DNA from: Bog-473 sp963726005
GTDB lineage: Bacteria; Actinomycetota; Acidimicrobiia; Acidimicrobiales; RAAP-2
Assembly (NCBI GenBank): GCA_963726005.1
Contig: CAVSAT010000003.1
Coordinates: 1 to 64,000 of the forward strand
Direction of reading: 5' to 3'
Length of the DNA: 64,000 nt
Below the pieces are notes generated by a model. That model was not told where the DNA came from, did not search any database, and saw only the letters and a program-made list of their open reading frames with translations. Shown piece by piece: positions 63,395 through 64,000 of this stretch (within the stretch, counting starts at the first letter, position 1; each line of letters begins with the position of its first letter). The position numbers were made by a program, and so were the translations under genes.

Positions 63395-64000
63395 TGTTGA
63401 CAAATAGAGGCCCTGCCTGATCGTTTGAGGTTCGACCAAGAACAGCAAGCGAAAAGGAGGGCCCGTGGCTCACGCTAGGGCAAAGCTCACCGTCCTGGGG
63501 AGGCGGTTGCTCGTCGACCGGGTGGAGATCGACGGTTGGAAGCTGGCCGATGCCGCCAAGGCCATGGGGGTCTCGCGCCAGACCGCCTACAAGTGGTTGC
63601 GCCGCTTCCGCGACGAGGGATCGGCCGGCCTGTTGGACCGCACCTCGGCCCCCCGACGCTGTCCGCATCGACTCGCTCCCGATGCGGTGGCCACCATTGT
63701 GGCCACTCGTCTCGAGACGCTCTATGGCCCCCACCGCCTGGCCTATGCGCTCGGGCGGCCCCGCTCGACCATCTATGGGGTGCTCCGACGAGAGCGGATC
63801 TCGCGCCTCAGCTTCATCGACCGGCCGACCCGCACCGTGGTGCGTTATGAGCGGGACAGGCCCGGCGAGCTCCTCCACGTTGACGTCAAGAAACTGGGGC
63901 GGATCCGAGAGGGCGGAGGCTGGAAGATGCGCGGGCGAGACATGGGCACCACAGGGGAGATGAAGCGGATCAAGGTCGGTTACGACTACCTCCACGTGGC
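63395..64000 (+). mobile_element. IS481-family insertion sequence, left part
   Basis: TGTTGACAAATAGAGGCCC (from about 63395) is a plausible left end, since IS481-type ends commonly start with TGT. The element continues past the right window edge. Confidence 0.65.
63465..64000 (+). CDS. IS481-family transposase, 3'-truncated by window edge
   Basis: 178 codons are seen from GTG at 63465, with AAAAGGAGGG directly upstream. The N-terminal helix-turn-helix is DGWKLADAAKAMGVSRQTAY-KWLRRFRDEG, followed by SAGLLDRTSAPRRCPHRLAP, the linker LGRPRSTIYGVLRRERISRL and the start of the DDE domain RPGELLHVDVKKLGRI, whose Asp is the first catalytic residue. The order is typical of IS481 transposases of Actinomycetota. 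Whether the second half is intact cannot be seen. It is the second insertion sequence within 2 kb. Confidence 0.9.
   Translation, partial: MAHARAKLTVLGRRLLVDRVEIDGWKLADAAKAMGVSRQTAYKWLRRFRDEGSAGLLDRTSAPRRCPHRLAPDAVATIVATRLETLYGPHRLAYALGRPRSTIYGVLRRERISRLSFIDRPTRTVVRYERDRPGELLHVDVKKLGRIREGGGWKMRGRDMGTTGEMKRIKVGYDYLHV

Overview
The window is actinobacterial chromosome. It has high G+C, many GTG starts, an F420/deazaflavin-type nitroreductase, a TIGR03085 protein and a MerR-PP2C fusion. Two large secreted proteins end in six 'GYWxVxSDGG' blades, a domain I associate with Acidimicrobiia. I infer an uncultured or soil-type member of Acidimicrobiia; no rRNA or complete tRNA gene is present to confirm it.

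Layout. (1) 0-18.8 kb is an accessory segment of moderate G+C made of single-gene units in both orientations: tandem paralogues at the left edge, a CPBP protease, DinB proteins, VOC proteins, methyltransferases, membrane glycosyltransferases, an acyltransferase, an SGNH hydrolase and a small lipoprotein. (2) 19.2-22.6 kb is very GC-rich and holds a CAP-domain/blade protein and PspA. (3) 22.6-25.65 kb looks inserted: an IS21-like end remnant, a GT39-type membrane glycosyltransferase ending in a 22-bp-stem hairpin, a broken GT2 gene and a tRNA-3'-half-like fragment. (4) 25.7-41.6 kb is a GC-rich metabolic block: haloalkane dehalogenase-like enzyme, FAD oxidoreductase, CorA, patatin, thiS/thiO, gltB-gltD, VOC, alpha/beta hydrolase, pgi, MarR. 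(5) 41.6-64 kb is accessory again: GT2, glutamic peptidase/blade protein, mug, MerR-PP2C, AhpD-like, PhyH-like, GT87, polyprenyl synthase, secreted esterase with a neocarzinostatin-like tail, GNAT, a MarR/cupin/VOC cluster, an intact IS30, a protein phosphatase and the start of an IS481-type element.

How the genes work together. gltB/gltD form GOGAT (ammonium assimilation), thiO/thiS supply the thiazole branch of thiamine synthesis, and pgi is central carbon metabolism. The accessory parts are rich in envelope functions: four multi-spanning glycosyltransferases, two GT2 genes, an O-acyltransferase and a separate SGNH protein, two CmcI-like methyltransferases, and a polyprenyl synthase that could supply carrier lipid. 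Together they suggest a variable surface-polysaccharide and secretome region.

Most striking signals. A short palindromic repeat (ends GTGYCCCA/TGGGGCAC, core CCCGGCGNACTGGGGCACC) sits in nearly every intergenic gap of the accessory flanks (about 18 copies) and I saw none between 19 and 42 kb; an IS30 copy is inserted into one of them. Two unrelated secreted enzymes share an almost identical C-terminal blade domain. A MerR DNA-binding domain is fused to a PP2C phosphatase. A MarR operator is embedded in a near-consensus promoter of a divergent cupin gene. At least seven genes are split by apparent single-base frameshifts, which means either decay or indel errors in the assembly.
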